A stretch of 49,691 bases of DNA from Peptococcaceae bacterium (GCA_009778595.1 WRJI01000008.1:1-49691), one strand, 5' to 3'. Counted from the stretch's first letter, positions 25,880 to 35,069 are shown. The notes: generated by a model from the sequence alone, not told the origin. Numbers and translations are program-made.

Positions 25880-28435
25880 TCAGAAATTAAGTGCCGTAAG
25901 CCTCTGGAAATCCGCCAGTGTAAAGACGTCCAGGGAATGGGGCGAACCGATATAGAATCCCTCATCAACATAAAATCCCCGGGCGTTTGATCTGTAGGGC
26001 GCATGACCGCCGTATTTCAAGTTTGCCCGTTGATAGAAACCTTTCTCAGGACTATACCCGTAAATTCCGTAGGTTGAAGAACCGGTGTTGGATTGGGGGA
26101 GTTCAAACCCGATAAGGTTATGGGCGGAATCGACGATAATGGCCTTATGGTTGTAAGCGGCTTCGGCATAATAGCCATCCAGCAGGAGTGTGCTCAATTC
26201 CTTAACGTTGTAGGGATCGGAGATATCAAACATGCTGAGTTTGAGTCTGCTGCTACGAATGCCGTCACTGTCAAATCCTAGCCCGAACAGCAGTCCCGGG
26301 GAATAGGGATGCAAGTATGTGCTAAAGCCGGGGATTTTCAGGGCTCCCAGCACCTTGGGATTGGAAGGATCCGAAAGATCCAGGGAGAAAAGAGGGTCAA
26401 CTTGGCGGAAGGTGACCATATAACCGGCTTTGCCGGAAAACCGCACACTGTAGATACGTTCGTCTTGAGCAAGCCCTTCAATGCTGCCCAGGACGGTGAG
26501 GTTGGGACTCAGGACATAAATGGCGTTGGATTGAGGCGGGGATTCAAGATACTGATAACTGACGACACCGTGGCTTTCATCCCGGAGCTGGCGAGACTTG
26601 GACATGGATGTGGTCAGGGCAATACGGAGATTGCCTTCAAATTCGTCGAGAGAAAACTGATTGAGCAGATTGCCGTTGAAAACAGCGTCGGCCGCAAGAC
26701 TGAGAACCCCTTGGTTTAAAGAGAGTTTGGCCAGGTGGGTTTTGGTGGTTATGGTGTAGTCGGTGACGGTGTAAACACTGTCTTGATATTCCTCGCTTTG
26801 CTCTGTAACAGTTCGTGTGGCGGCCAGATAGAGGTTGTTAGGACTCATATAGAGGACGTTTCCGCCGCCCAGGACAGTTTTTTGGCTGATGATCTTGTGT
26901 TCGGCGAGATTGATAGAGGAGATGACCGAATACGCAGAAGATTGGGGGGACGGAAAGATGTGGATGTCTTCCGGGGGGATCAGGTTGGCGACTTGGTCAA
27001 CAACAAATATCGGGACAAAGGTTTCCGGGATATCTCTGTCGATGGTATCGCCGTAAACAGAGTACTCGCTGATCAGATACAGCAAACCATTCTGGAGACG
27101 TGCCGACTGATAGAATCCGCTTTGGCTGATCTGGGTAATTTGGGTTGGTTGCGTGGGATCGGAAATGTCATAAAGGGTTGCGGTGGTTATGAGCAAGTTG
27201 GGCATAATGGCGCGGGGCGTATCGCTGTTCGGTGATCCGGTTTCCAAGATGTCTTGATTGGGTGCCGGCAAAGTTCTGTTTACGCCGCTGTTGTTGCATA
27301 AAACCACCAGAATATCACCCCATATAAAGATCTCGGCGGGAGAGATGACAGTGGTGTTGAAGGCGAGTTCTTTGGCTTGGGTGATATCTTTGGCTAAAGC
27401 GTTATCGGTGTCTTCAACGAAAGCGTAGCCGTCACCGGGATTGTCGGATAGTTTGATGCGGGAGAGTTCTTTGCTTTCGGCCCCTTTGGCGGAGAGGATG
27501 ATAAGGTTTTGATTGGAGAGGATATAAATATTTTTGCCGTCGGTTTTAACAATATCGCCTTCATCTATACCGGTGACCTGGACGTTGGTGCCGGAATAAT
27601 CAGGACTGGTTTTTGCTGTAACGTCGTCGGTTGATGCGGAACCTTCCTCAGAGGATTGGAGGGTCAGTTCAGCCGGTGGGGGCGATTCGACTTGGGAGTT
27701 AGCCGGTTCTGACTGGTTGCCGGCTTGAACAGAGTCTGAGTCAGTTGATCCGTTTGAGGGAGCAGCTAAATCAGGGGGAGAACCGGCAAATCCAGGGGCA
27801 ACAGGTTCAGGGCCGTTTGTTTCGGATGTGAGATTGGCTGAATCAGAACTGTCGGTGATGAAATCGGATGGTTCGGGAGGTAACATAGGCTGATCTGCGG
27901 TTGTATCGGTTCTGGGGGGAGTTGTACGCCGCTGAGAAGGGCTTGTTTCGAGCTCGGTCCAGGCGTTGTCGAAGAGAATGCGTTCATCGCCGCCAACATA
28001 ATCGTCTTGAGAATTCTGTGAGGCGTAGAAAGATTCAAGCGTGTCGTAGAGTTCGTCATAGGAAGCGGGATGGGTTAAGGCGAAAGTTGGGCCGAATGTC
28101 GAGCCGGGATTGTTGTTTTTCAACAGGTTGGTACCGGAAAAGAGAAGGGCAACGGCAACGAGCAGACATGCCGCTGTAGGGATGCCAAGTCTGAACCAGA
28201 GACGGCGGGTTTTGGCGGATTTGGTTGAGCCATCTGCGGATGTTGCCGGGCCATCTTTGGTTAGGATCAGTGCCGGCGGTGAGGGTTCAGATGAAGGTTC
28301 AGATGATGGCGCCGTAGGGGAGCAGGACGGAGGTGATGAGGTTATGTGGTCTTGCAGGTTTTGGAGGGTTTTCTCGTCTGGTTTCATCTGTTCCAGCATG
28401 TCTTGAATTAATTTATGAGTGGGGTTTTCATTCAT
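25880..28435 (-). CDS. Membrane-anchored beta-propeller protein (Beta_propel family), probable ECF partner
   Basis: 851 residues. The N-terminal cytoplasmic segment (1-80) includes a short amphipathic helix (about 5-32) and a Ser/Pro-rich stretch. One transmembrane helix spans about 82-101. A long Pro/Ser/Thr-rich linker follows to about 280, then a large beta-propeller region begins at NVQVTGIDEGDIVKTDGKNI, the hallmark of the secreted C-terminal beta-propeller family (COG4880/PF09826-like). Its start overlaps the sigma-factor stop by 8 nt (ATGAATGA). That arrangement is typical of ECF sigma and anti-sigma pairs, so the cytoplasmic part may hold the sigma factor and the outer propeller may sense a ligand. 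AAAGGAGA precedes the start. Family recognition is good; the regulatory role is inferred. Confidence 0.82.
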   Translation of the reverse strand: MNENPTHKLIQDMLEQMKPDEKTLQNLQDHITSSPPSCSPTAPSSEPSSEPSPPALILTKDGPATSADGSTKSAKTRRLWFRLGIPTAACLLVAVALLFSGTNLLKNNNPGSTFGPTFALTHPASYDELYDTLESFYASQNSQDDYVGGDERILFDNAWTELETSPSQRRTTPPRTDTTADQPMLPPEPSDFITDSSDSANLTSETNGPEPVAPGFAGSPPDLAAPSNGSTDSDSVQAGNQSEPANSQVESPPPAELTLQSSEEGSASTDDVTAKTSPDYSGTNVQVTGIDEGDIVKTDGKNIYILSNQNLIILSAKGAESKELSRIKLSDNPGDGYAFVEDTDNALAKDITQAKELAFNTTVISPAEIFIWGDILVVLCNNSGVNRTLPAPNQDILETGSPNSDTPRAIMPNLLITTATLYDISDPTQPTQITQISQSGFYQSARLQNGLLYLISEYSVYGDTIDRDIPETFVPIFVVDQVANLIPPEDIHIFPSPQSSAYSVISSINLAEHKIISQKTVLGGGNVLYMSPNNLYLAATRTVTEQSEEYQDSVYTVTDYTITTKTHLAKLSLNQGVLSLAADAVFNGNLLNQFSLDEFEGNLRIALTTSMSKSRQLRDESHGVVSYQYLESPPQSNAIYVLSPNLTVLGSIEGLAQDERIYSVRFSGKAGYMVTFRQVDPLFSLDLSDPSNPKVLGALKIPGFSTYLHPYSPGLLFGLGFDSDGIRSSRLKLSMFDISDPYNVKELSTLLLDGYYAEAAYNHKAIIVDSAHNLIGFELPQSNTGSSTYGIYGYSPEKGFYQRANLKYGGHAPYRSNARGFYVDEGFYIGSPHSLDVFTLADFQRLTALNF

Positions 28436-28970
28436 TGAAATAGTCTCCTTTCAGCTGGTCACGCATCATTTGGCGGCCTCGTGTCAATTGAACCTTAACG
28501 GTTCCCGTTTCAATCTGTAGGGCGGAGGCGATTTGCGCGATAGGCATGTCCTCAAAATAAAAGAGGTGCAGCACGGTGCGGTATTTATCCGGTAAGTTTT
28601 GCAGGGCACTGAACACATCATTTTGGTCTTCGGTTTCGAAACGGAAGGGTTGGTTATCTGCCTGGGTCTCTTGGCATTCGCCCCAGAGAACAACTCTCTG
28701 ACGCCAAGTGCCGGAGGTGATGTGTTGCGCGCAGTGGCGAGCCGTTGTGATAAGCCAGGCCTGGCGATGGTTTTCGTCGTTCAGCAACGGTTGCTTGCGC
28801 CAATAGATGAGAAAAACTTCCTGGAACACGTCTTGAGCATCGTGAAGATTGCTGGTGTGCGTCAGCGCGATGCGGTACACGAGATCCTGGTAGCGTTCAA
28901 GGGTGGCTTGAAAGGATTCCTCAAAAAAAGGCTCAAAAACTTTGTTTTTCGGATTTTTCATACTGCTCAT
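28428..28970 (-). CDS. ECF-family RNA polymerase sigma factor
   Basis: 180-residue alternative sigma factor. Sigma region 2 is visible at about 20-60 (ERYQDLVYRIAL, DAQDVFQEVFLIYWR) and region 4 at about 125-175 (LPDKYRTVLHLFYFEDM, the helix-turn-helix IAQIASALQIETGTVKVQLTRGR). Only regions 2 and 4 are present, as in ECF factors. ATG 28970 is chosen over one at 29009 because GAGGAG lies 6 nt upstream. It is the first gene of the operon and overlaps the beta-propeller gene by 8 nt. It probably directs its own operon, but no convincing ECF -35/-10 pair was found upstream (a lone TGTAACC at 29018-29012 on the minus strand lacks a matching -10). Confidence 0.93.
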   Translation of the reverse strand: MSSMKNPKNKVFEPFFEESFQATLERYQDLVYRIALTHTSNLHDAQDVFQEVFLIYWRKQPLLNDENHRQAWLITTARHCAQHITSGTWRQRVVLWGECQETQADNQPFRFETEDQNDVFSALQNLPDKYRTVLHLFYFEDMPIAQIASALQIETGTVKVQLTRGRQMMRDQLKGDYFNE

Positions 28971-29066
28971 AGTTTTCTCCTCTGCCAGTAAATCATTTGG
29001 AGAGGGCAAAAGGTTACAAGAAGGAATAAATTCATAAAGTATTCTTGATGATTTCTCCTTTTACCT

Positions 29067-29153
29067 CTAATGCGGGCTACGCCCGCAAGTATCCAGTATT
29101 CAGTATTCAGGATTCAGAATGTGGATTTTCTTGTTTTTTATTGATGTTGTTGC
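29067..29153 (+). repeat. Dispersed hairpin repeat, copy B
   Basis: Starts CTAATGCGGGCTACGCCCGC and continues through the ATTCAG units (to about 29119) and GTGGATTTTCTTGTTTTTTATTGA. It ends without the GACGC-ttc-GCGTC hairpin that copies C and D carry. It sits in the 410-nt gene-free stretch between the sigma factor and miaB. Confidence 0.9.
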
Positions 29154-29164
29154 AACCTAACCGA

Positions 29165-29254
29165 CTAAAGCGGGCTACGCCCGCAAGTATTCAGTATCCA
29201 GGATTCAGTATTCAGAATGGTTGATTTTCTTGTTCTTTTTTGACGCTTCGCGTC
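29165..29254 (+). repeat. Dispersed hairpin repeat, copy C
   Basis: CTAAAGCGGGCTACGCCCGC, ATTCAG-type units, GATTTTCTTGTTCTTTTTTGA and a terminal GACGC-ttc-GCGTC hairpin. It is tandem to copy B in the same orientation, separated by about 11 nt. Confidence 0.9.
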
Positions 29255-29263
29255 CGTAAGCGA

Positions 29264-29285
29264 CTAAGGGCGAAGCCCGCCTTAG
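29264..29285 (+). repeat. Additional triloop hairpin next to repeat copy C
   Basis: CTAAGGGC-gaa-GCCCgcCTTAG: 8 paired bases around a gaa loop with a 2-nt bulge. It has the same style (GC-rich stem, three-base loop) as the hairpins inside the dispersed repeat. Confidence 0.6.
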
Positions 29286-29298
29286 GTAATGGATGGAA

Positions 29299-29327
29299 TT
29301 GACTACCGCGAAGCGGTTTTGTACAAT
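29299..29327 (+). promoter_or_regulatory. SigA promoter for miaB-mutS with a palindromic spacer
   Basis: TTGACT (29299-29304), 17-nt spacer, TACAAT (29322-29327). The spacer starts with the perfect inverted repeat ACCGC-gaa-GCGGT (29305-29317). Transcription would begin near 29334, leaving about 47 nt before the GTG start. Confidence 0.75.
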
Positions 29328-29380
29328 AAGTGATAATGAATTTGATATCGTCTTGTGATTATTTGGATGAAGGTGAAGAT

Positions 29381-30709
29381 GTGAAAAATCTATTGATGTA
29401 TATCCAGGCTTTTGGGTGCCAGATGTCGGTGCGGGACAGCGAATCCTTGCGAGCGTTAGCCGAGGATTATGGATTTACTGAGACGAATTGTCTTGACGAT
29501 GCGGATCTTATCCTGTTAACGACTTGTTGTGTGCGGGAGAGTGCCGAACGCAAAATTCTGGGTCGCATCGGTGAGTTGAAAGCTTTGAAGCAAAATAATC
29601 CTGATTTGCTGATCGTCGTGTGCGGGTGTATGGTGCAGCAACCTGAGGCTGTGATCACCTATAGGAAAAAAGCGCCTCATGTGGATCTGTGGACGGGAAC
29701 CTTTGATTATGACCTGTTTGCCGATCTCCTTGAACGCGCTATGCGGGGCGAAAAAGTTGTCCAAGTGTCGCCGGAATGCCGTCTGCGCACAGAGTTCGCG
29801 CCGAACGCGCAAAACGGTAAACTGAAAGCGTCGGTTTCCGTTATGTATGGATGTGACAATTATTGCGCTTATTGTATTGTGCCTTATGTGCGCGGCCGGG
29901 AACGGAGCCGCGATCCGGAGGACGTTCTGGCGCAGGTAGAGGCGCTGGCGGCTGGCGGTTGCCGCGATTTAACACTGTTGGGACAGAATGTGAATTCTTA
30001 TGGGATTAAAGACGGGTTTCATGTGGATTTCGCCGATTTGTTGGAGCAAGTTGACGCTGTGGCGGGATTGGAGAGGATTTGGTTTGTCACATCTCACCCC
30101 AAAGATCTCAGTGATAAGCTGATCGATGTCATGGCACGTTGCCCTCATGTTTGTGAGCATCTGCATCTGCCCTTGCAAGCGGGAAGTGACAGGGTGCTTC
30201 GTGCTATGAATCGCGGCTATACAACCGCGGAATATGAAGAGCGTGTTCGCGCTTTACGCCGGGTGGTTCCCGGGGTGACAGTGTCTTCAGATATTATCGT
30301 CGGGTTTCCGGGGGAGACAGAAGATGATTTTCAGAGGACTTTGGATGTGGTGGAACGAGTTGGGTACACCCAGGCGTTTACATTCATGTTTTCGAAACGC
30401 TCAGGCACGCGAGGGGCGGAACTGCCGGATCAGATCCCTTTGGATGTCAAAAAAGAGCGCTTGGCGCGACTGATGGAACTTCAAAACGCCAAGAGTTTGG
30501 CATGGCGTCAAAGCTTTGTGGGGCGGGACGTGGAGGTGCTGGTTGAAGGAACGAGCAAAAACAATCCCGGACGCCTGATGGGGCGAACCCGAGGCAATGA
30601 TATTGTGGTGTTTCCTGTTCCGGCTCTCCCTGTGCCGGTGGGGGAACTGGTTCAGGTTCATGTGGAGAAGGCCAGAAGCTGGACATTAATTGGCCGATTG
30701 TGTGACTAA
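29381..30709 (+). CDS. miaB: tRNA-2-methylthio-N6-dimethylallyladenosine synthase
   Basis: Radical SAM methylthiotransferase that converts i6A37 to ms2i6A37 in tRNAs reading UNN codons. The 442 residues show the N-terminal UPF0004 domain (AFGCQMSVRDSES, Cys13; TTCCVRES, Cys49/50; CGC, Cys81/83), the radical SAM core with GCDNYCAYC (Cys158, 162, 165) and a C-terminal TRAM domain. An upstream in-frame ATG (29336) would be almost leaderless from the mapped promoter and has no ribosome site, so GTG 29381 with AAGGTGA is preferred. This start gives the family's normal beginning. mutS follows 28 nt after the stop. Confidence 0.93.
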   Translation: MKNLLMYIQAFGCQMSVRDSESLRALAEDYGFTETNCLDDADLILLTTCCVRESAERKILGRIGELKALKQNNPDLLIVVCGCMVQQPEAVITYRKKAPHVDLWTGTFDYDLFADLLERAMRGEKVVQVSPECRLRTEFAPNAQNGKLKASVSVMYGCDNYCAYCIVPYVRGRERSRDPEDVLAQVEALAAGGCRDLTLLGQNVNSYGIKDGFHVDFADLLEQVDAVAGLERIWFVTSHPKDLSDKLIDVMARCPHVCEHLHLPLQAGSDRVLRAMNRGYTTAEYEERVRALRRVVPGVTVSSDIIVGFPGETEDDFQRTLDVVERVGYTQAFTFMFSKRSGTRGAELPDQIPLDVKKERLARLMELQNAKSLAWRQSFVGRDVEVLVEGTSKNNPGRLMGRTRGNDIVVFPVPALPVPVGELVQVHVEKARSWTLIGRLCD

Positions 30710-30737
30710 AATGATAACAGAGGAGAATCTTAGGAAT

Positions 30738-33341
30738 ATGGCAAAACCTCTTACGCCCATGCAACAACAATATCAAAACATAAAAGCTCAGGCTCCCGGG
30801 GCGATCTTGTTTTTTCGTTTAGGGGATTTCTATGAAATGTTTGGCGAAGACGCCGAGATTGCGGCCCCTGTCCTTGGGATTGCGTTAACCTCCCGGGAAG
30901 CGGGTCAGGGGACGCGCATTCCTATGTGTGGTGTTCCTTATCACGCATTGGAAGGCTATCTGGTCAAAATGGTCAACGCCGGGTTCCGGGTGGCCATCTG
31001 CGAACAGACTGAGGATCCGGCTTCGGCGAAAGGTATCGTGAAGAGGGAGATTGTACGGATTGTAACCCGGGGCACACTGTTGGAGGGGGAGCAGGAGGGG
31101 GCGCGGCATGCTTTTGTGGCTTGTGTGTTTTTTCATAACAAGACATGGGGTTTGGCTTACGCGGATCTGACGACTGGGGCGTTCAATGTGTTTCAGACAC
31201 CGTATTTGCCTCATCTGCAGGCAGAGTTGAGCCGGGTAGCGCCTCTGGAACTCATGCTTTCTGAGGAGCTAACCGGTCGGGATGCTTTGTGGTCGGATTG
31301 GTTTGTTGTCTATCAGGATAAGTCTTGGTTTCATGAACGGGAAGAGAAGGTTCTGCTGGAACGATTTCCGGACCAGGCCGACATGCTGCAGCGGTATCCG
31401 GTGGCGCTACGGGCGGCTTCGGCTCTATGGCGTCATATCAATGTCTGTTTGCCGGGGTGTCGGCAGGATCATTTCATTAAGATTGGCCGGAGAGACACGG
31501 ATTTGCATATGTTGTTGGATCGCTGGACCCGACGCAACCTGGAGCTGACCGAGACGCTGCGAGGGGGTGACAGCGAGACGTTGTTCGGAACGTTGAATTT
31601 CACATTGACCGCGCCGGGAGGGCGTCTGCTGAAACTTTGGGTGGGAGCACCGTTGTTGGAACGGGGGGCTATTGAACAAAGACTGGATATGGTTGAAGTC
31701 TTTGTTCGAGACTCTTTTTTGCGTGACGATATGGGGGCCTTGTTGCGCCAGGTGTATGATTTGGAACGTCTGCTGAGTCGACTGACTTACGGAAAAGCAA
31801 CTGCGCGGGATCTGTTGTTACTTGGGCAGACGTTAGGTCTCATGCCGGAGGTGTGCCGGTTGCTGGAGGGTTTGGAGGCTCGGTCAGGTGAGGTGGCGGC
31901 GTGTCTGGACGGTTACCGGAAAGATATGGAACATTTGACTGATTTGAGTGAAGAGTTATGCCGGGCCTTAGATCCCGACGCCCCTGCGACATTGAAGGAA
32001 GGACAGATGATTCTGCCGGGGTACGTGGCTCGGGTGGATGAGTTGCGGGTTTTGACCGATGGTGGCAAAGAGTTTCTGGTTCGGTTGGAGAACAGAGAAC
32101 GGGAACGGACGCGGATCAGGTCGCTAAAGATTGGCTATAACAAAGTTTTCGGGTATTATTTGGAGATCAGCAACGCCAACAAACATTTGATTCCGGAGGA
32201 GTATGAACGCAAGCAGACATTGGTTAACGCGGAAAGGTATATTACGCCGGAACTGAAGGATTACGAAAGCAAAATCCTCACAGCTCAGGAAGAGCTGACA
32301 GAATTGGAATACCAAATCTTTTCGGGGTTGAAAGAGCAGACATTGAGACAGGCGTCGGCGATTCTCCGGGCGACCAACGCTTTGGCGGAAATTGATGTTT
32401 TTCTGGCGTTGGCTCAAGCCGCGGTACGTTATCATTATGTACGACCAACCTTGCGGGATGACGGTGTTATCAAAATTCGTGACGGTCGTCATCCTGTGGT
32501 GGAGCGCATGGGACCCAAAGTGTTGGCGGGGGGATTTGTCCCCAATGATACCGAGTTGTCTCCCGATAGGCATTTCGCGCTGATTACCGGTCCGAATATG
32601 GCAGGGAAGTCAACATATATGCGCCAGGTTGCCCTTATAACGCTTATGGCTCAGATGGGGAGTTTTGTGCCGGCGCGGTCGGCGTCGTTATCTCTTGTGG
32701 ATGGGATTTTTACGCGAATCGGAGCTTCTGATGATGTGGCGGCCGGCCAGAGCACCTTTTTGGTCGAAATGACTGAGGTCGCGTACATTTTGCGCTATGC
32801 CACAGCGGCCAGTTTGCTCATTTTCGACGAGGTGGGCCGAGGGACGTCAACTTTTGACGGTATGAGCCTGGCTTGGGCGATCGCGGAGCATATTGCAGAA
32901 AACCCCGCTTTGGGCAGCAAGACACTGTTTGCCACCCACTATCACCAGATGACCGTGTTGGATGAGACCCATCCGGCTGTGTTCAACCTGCATGTTGCCG
33001 TGGAAGAAAAGGGGCGGGACATCGTTTTTCTGCACAAGATTCTGCCCGGACGGGCCGAGGGCAGTTATGGGTTATACGTGGCCAGATTAGCCGGTGTTTC
33101 GCCGGCAATTCTGGACCGGGCAGAAACGCTCCTTCAAGAGTTGGAGGATGAAAGTATGAAGGCTTCGGCTCATGATCGGCCTTGTCGCGTCGATCGGACG
33201 GGTTTCGCTCAACCGAGTTTGTTTGTTACACCTCAGGAGCATCCTGTGCTGTTAGAACTCCGCCGGGCGAACCCTGACATGATGACGCCACGGGAGGCTT
33301 TGGAATATTTATATGAACTGGTGCGAAAGGCTAAGGAATGA
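30738..33341 (+). CDS. mutS: DNA mismatch repair protein MutS
   Basis: ATPase that recognises mismatches and small loops in newly replicated DNA. The 867 residues start with the MutS I mismatch-binding domain (TPMQQQYQNIK and GDFYEMF, Phe31 and Glu33 contact the mismatch), continue through connector and lever/clamp domains (IGYNKVFGYYLEIS, YITPELKDYE) and end with the ATPase core: Walker A GPNMAGKST (about 618-626), SxFxxEM (STFLVEMTE), Walker B LLIFDEVGRGTS and FATHYH. An alternative ATG at 30711 lacks a ribosome site. mutL is not within the window, although miaB-mutS-mutL order is common in Bacillota. Confidence 0.96.
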   Translation: MAKPLTPMQQQYQNIKAQAPGAILFFRLGDFYEMFGEDAEIAAPVLGIALTSREAGQGTRIPMCGVPYHALEGYLVKMVNAGFRVAICEQTEDPASAKGIVKREIVRIVTRGTLLEGEQEGARHAFVACVFFHNKTWGLAYADLTTGAFNVFQTPYLPHLQAELSRVAPLELMLSEELTGRDALWSDWFVVYQDKSWFHEREEKVLLERFPDQADMLQRYPVALRAASALWRHINVCLPGCRQDHFIKIGRRDTDLHMLLDRWTRRNLELTETLRGGDSETLFGTLNFTLTAPGGRLLKLWVGAPLLERGAIEQRLDMVEVFVRDSFLRDDMGALLRQVYDLERLLSRLTYGKATARDLLLLGQTLGLMPEVCRLLEGLEARSGEVAACLDGYRKDMEHLTDLSEELCRALDPDAPATLKEGQMILPGYVARVDELRVLTDGGKEFLVRLENRERERTRIRSLKIGYNKVFGYYLEISNANKHLIPEEYERKQTLVNAERYITPELKDYESKILTAQEELTELEYQIFSGLKEQTLRQASAILRATNALAEIDVFLALAQAAVRYHYVRPTLRDDGVIKIRDGRHPVVERMGPKVLAGGFVPNDTELSPDRHFALITGPNMAGKSTYMRQVALITLMAQMGSFVPARSASLSLVDGIFTRIGASDDVAAGQSTFLVEMTEVAYILRYATAASLLIFDEVGRGTSTFDGMSLAWAIAEHIAENPALGSKTLFATHYHQMTVLDETHPAVFNLHVAVEEKGRDIVFLHKILPGRAEGSYGLYVARLAGVSPAILDRAETLLQELEDESMKASAHDRPCRVDRTGFAQPSLFVTPQEHPVLLELRRANPDMMTPREALEYLYELVRKAKE

Positions 33342-33355
33342 GATGTGAGAATGGG

Positions 33356-33385
33356 TTGTGGGAGAAGTCTGTCCCGTGCTATAAT
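33356..33385 (+). promoter_or_regulatory. Candidate promoter for the 33444 membrane-protein gene
   Basis: TTGTGG (33356-33361), 18-nt spacer, perfect TATAAT (33380-33385) preceded by TGC (extended -10). It lies 58 nt before the start, immediately after mutS. Confidence 0.6.
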
Positions 33386-33443
33386 TCTCGAGAAGGACAC
33401 GAACATTTTGTGAGCCATCCAATTAAATCGGAGGAATACGACC

Positions 33444-35069
33444 ATGATGAAAACCAAACGAATACTTTTCAGTCTTGCCATCACCTTGATCTGTGGACTT
33501 CTGTATTATTATTTTAGTCTTCCCGCCATCAATTTGCAGGAGCCGGCTTTCTACGGATTCCTCTTCTTCCTTGTGTTGGTGTACGCTCTTGCGACGATCT
33601 TTTTGTCCGGTCGTTTCCGAACCATTCCGTCCAAACCCCAAGCTTTCGGCCGGTTACTCCTCTCATATAGCCTGGTTCCTCTCATTATTGGGACAGGTCT
33701 GGTTCTGGTTCTGCTTGTGGGAAGCATTGTTTCCGCCCCGCTTTTCCGGGCATCTTCCTATGCAAAATTGCTGCCCTTTGATACCGGGGACTTCGCTACC
33801 GAGGTGCAGGAGGTTTCGTTTGACCAGATTCCCATGCTGGACAAAGAGAGCGCAGTGCGATTGGGCGACCGGAAACTGGGGGAGCTTTCCGAAATGGTGT
33901 CTCAGTTTGAGGTTTCAACCGATTACAGCCAGATTAATTACCTTGGTCGTCCCGTCCGAGTGACCTACTTGAGATACGGGGACTTTATTAAGTGGTTTAA
34001 CAACAGATCCGAAGGGTTGCCGGCCTATATTATCGTTGATATGGTTACCCAAAACGCGGAAGTGGTGAGGATTTCTTCCGGAATCAAGTATTCCCCGAGC
34101 GAACCTTTCTTCCGGAACATGTTACGGCATCTTCGTTTGCAGTATCCGACCTTTATGTTCGGGGCACCGGTTTTTGAGATTGATGAAGAGGGGACTCCCT
34201 ATTGGGTGTGCCCAAGGATCGACAAGACTATTGGCTTATTTGGCGGAACGACAATCGATGGGGCCGTATTGCTGAATGCTGTTTCCGGGGAAAGTCAATA
34301 CTATGCATCGGAGGAAGTTCCTGTCTGGGTCGACCGTGTCTACTCAGCGGATCTCATCATTCAGCAGTATAACTACTTTGGCAGTTACCAAAGCGGATTC
34401 TTCAACTCCATTTTCGGTCAGAGAAACGTCACGGCTACCACGGAAGGGTATAACTACATCGCCATGAACGATGATGTGTATATGTATACCGGGATCACTT
34501 CCGTGGGCAGCGATGAGAGCAATATCGGGTTTCTCTTGGTGAATCAGAGGACCAAAGACGCCACTTTCTATACCATAGCCGGCGCGGAAGAGTTTTCTGC
34601 GATGAGATCTGCCGAAGGTTTGGTCCAGGATCTTCGTTATACAGCCACGTTCCCGCTGCTTCTGAATATCGCCGGACAACCCACGTATTTTATGGCCATG
34701 AAGGATGGGGCGGGGTTGGTCAAGATGTTTTCAATGGTTAATGTTCAATACTATCAAAACGCCGCTACCGGTGCTTCCTTAAGTGAGTGCGAGGAACGCT
34801 ATAAAGCTTTGTTGAGGCAAAACAGTTTGTTGGTCATCCCTGAGACCCAAACCAATATCGTCGCGGGTGCTGTCGTTGAGATTCGCAACGCGGTAATCGG
34901 AGGGAATTCCTACTATTATCTGCGGTTGGCTGAAGATACCATGTATTACGTCGTTTCGGCAGCCGACAGCGAGGTTGTTGTTATTTTGAATGAAGGGGAT
35001 CAGGTGGAGATCGAGGTTGTTGATACCGAGGGGGATATCCGCCGGGCGGTGTCGGTCAGTAAGCAATAG
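33444..35069 (+). CDS. Membrane protein of unknown function with large extracytoplasmic domain
   Basis: I do not recognise a characterised family. The 541 residues begin with three hydrophobic helices (about 6-24, 36-55 and 72-97), the last followed by a long, mainly beta-rich domain predicted to be outside the membrane. That domain is rich in tyrosine (QYNYFGSYQSGFF, YYQNAATG), contains phrases such as DMVTQNAEVVRISSGIKYSP and FGAPVFEIDEEGTPYWV that look like repeated PepSY-like or propeller-like strands, and ends in an OB-like strand set (AGAVVEIRNAVIGGNSYYYLRL...GDQVEIEVVDTEG). GGAGGAAT precedes the ATG. It has its own promoter and is not coupled to mutS or to the GmrSD gene 100 nt downstream. 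A cell-surface or envelope-maintenance role is only a guess. Confidence 0.75.
   Translation: MMKTKRILFSLAITLICGLLYYYFSLPAINLQEPAFYGFLFFLVLVYALATIFLSGRFRTIPSKPQAFGRLLLSYSLVPLIIGTGLVLVLLVGSIVSAPLFRASSYAKLLPFDTGDFATEVQEVSFDQIPMLDKESAVRLGDRKLGELSEMVSQFEVSTDYSQINYLGRPVRVTYLRYGDFIKWFNNRSEGLPAYIIVDMVTQNAEVVRISSGIKYSPSEPFFRNMLRHLRLQYPTFMFGAPVFEIDEEGTPYWVCPRIDKTIGLFGGTTIDGAVLLNAVSGESQYYASEEVPVWVDRVYSADLIIQQYNYFGSYQSGFFNSIFGQRNVTATTEGYNYIAMNDDVYMYTGITSVGSDESNIGFLLVNQRTKDATFYTIAGAEEFSAMRSAEGLVQDLRYTATFPLLLNIAGQPTYFMAMKDGAGLVKMFSMVNVQYYQNAATGASLSECEERYKALLRQNSLLVIPETQTNIVAGAVVEIRNAVIGGNSYYYLRLAEDTMYYVVSAADSEVVVILNEGDQVEIEVVDTEGDIRRAVSVSKQ

Noticed and set aside
29012-29018. TGTAACC on the minus strand as an ECF -35 element
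   Set aside because: No CGTC- or CGAC-like -10 is found 15-17 nt downstream, so autoregulation cannot be claimed from this motif.
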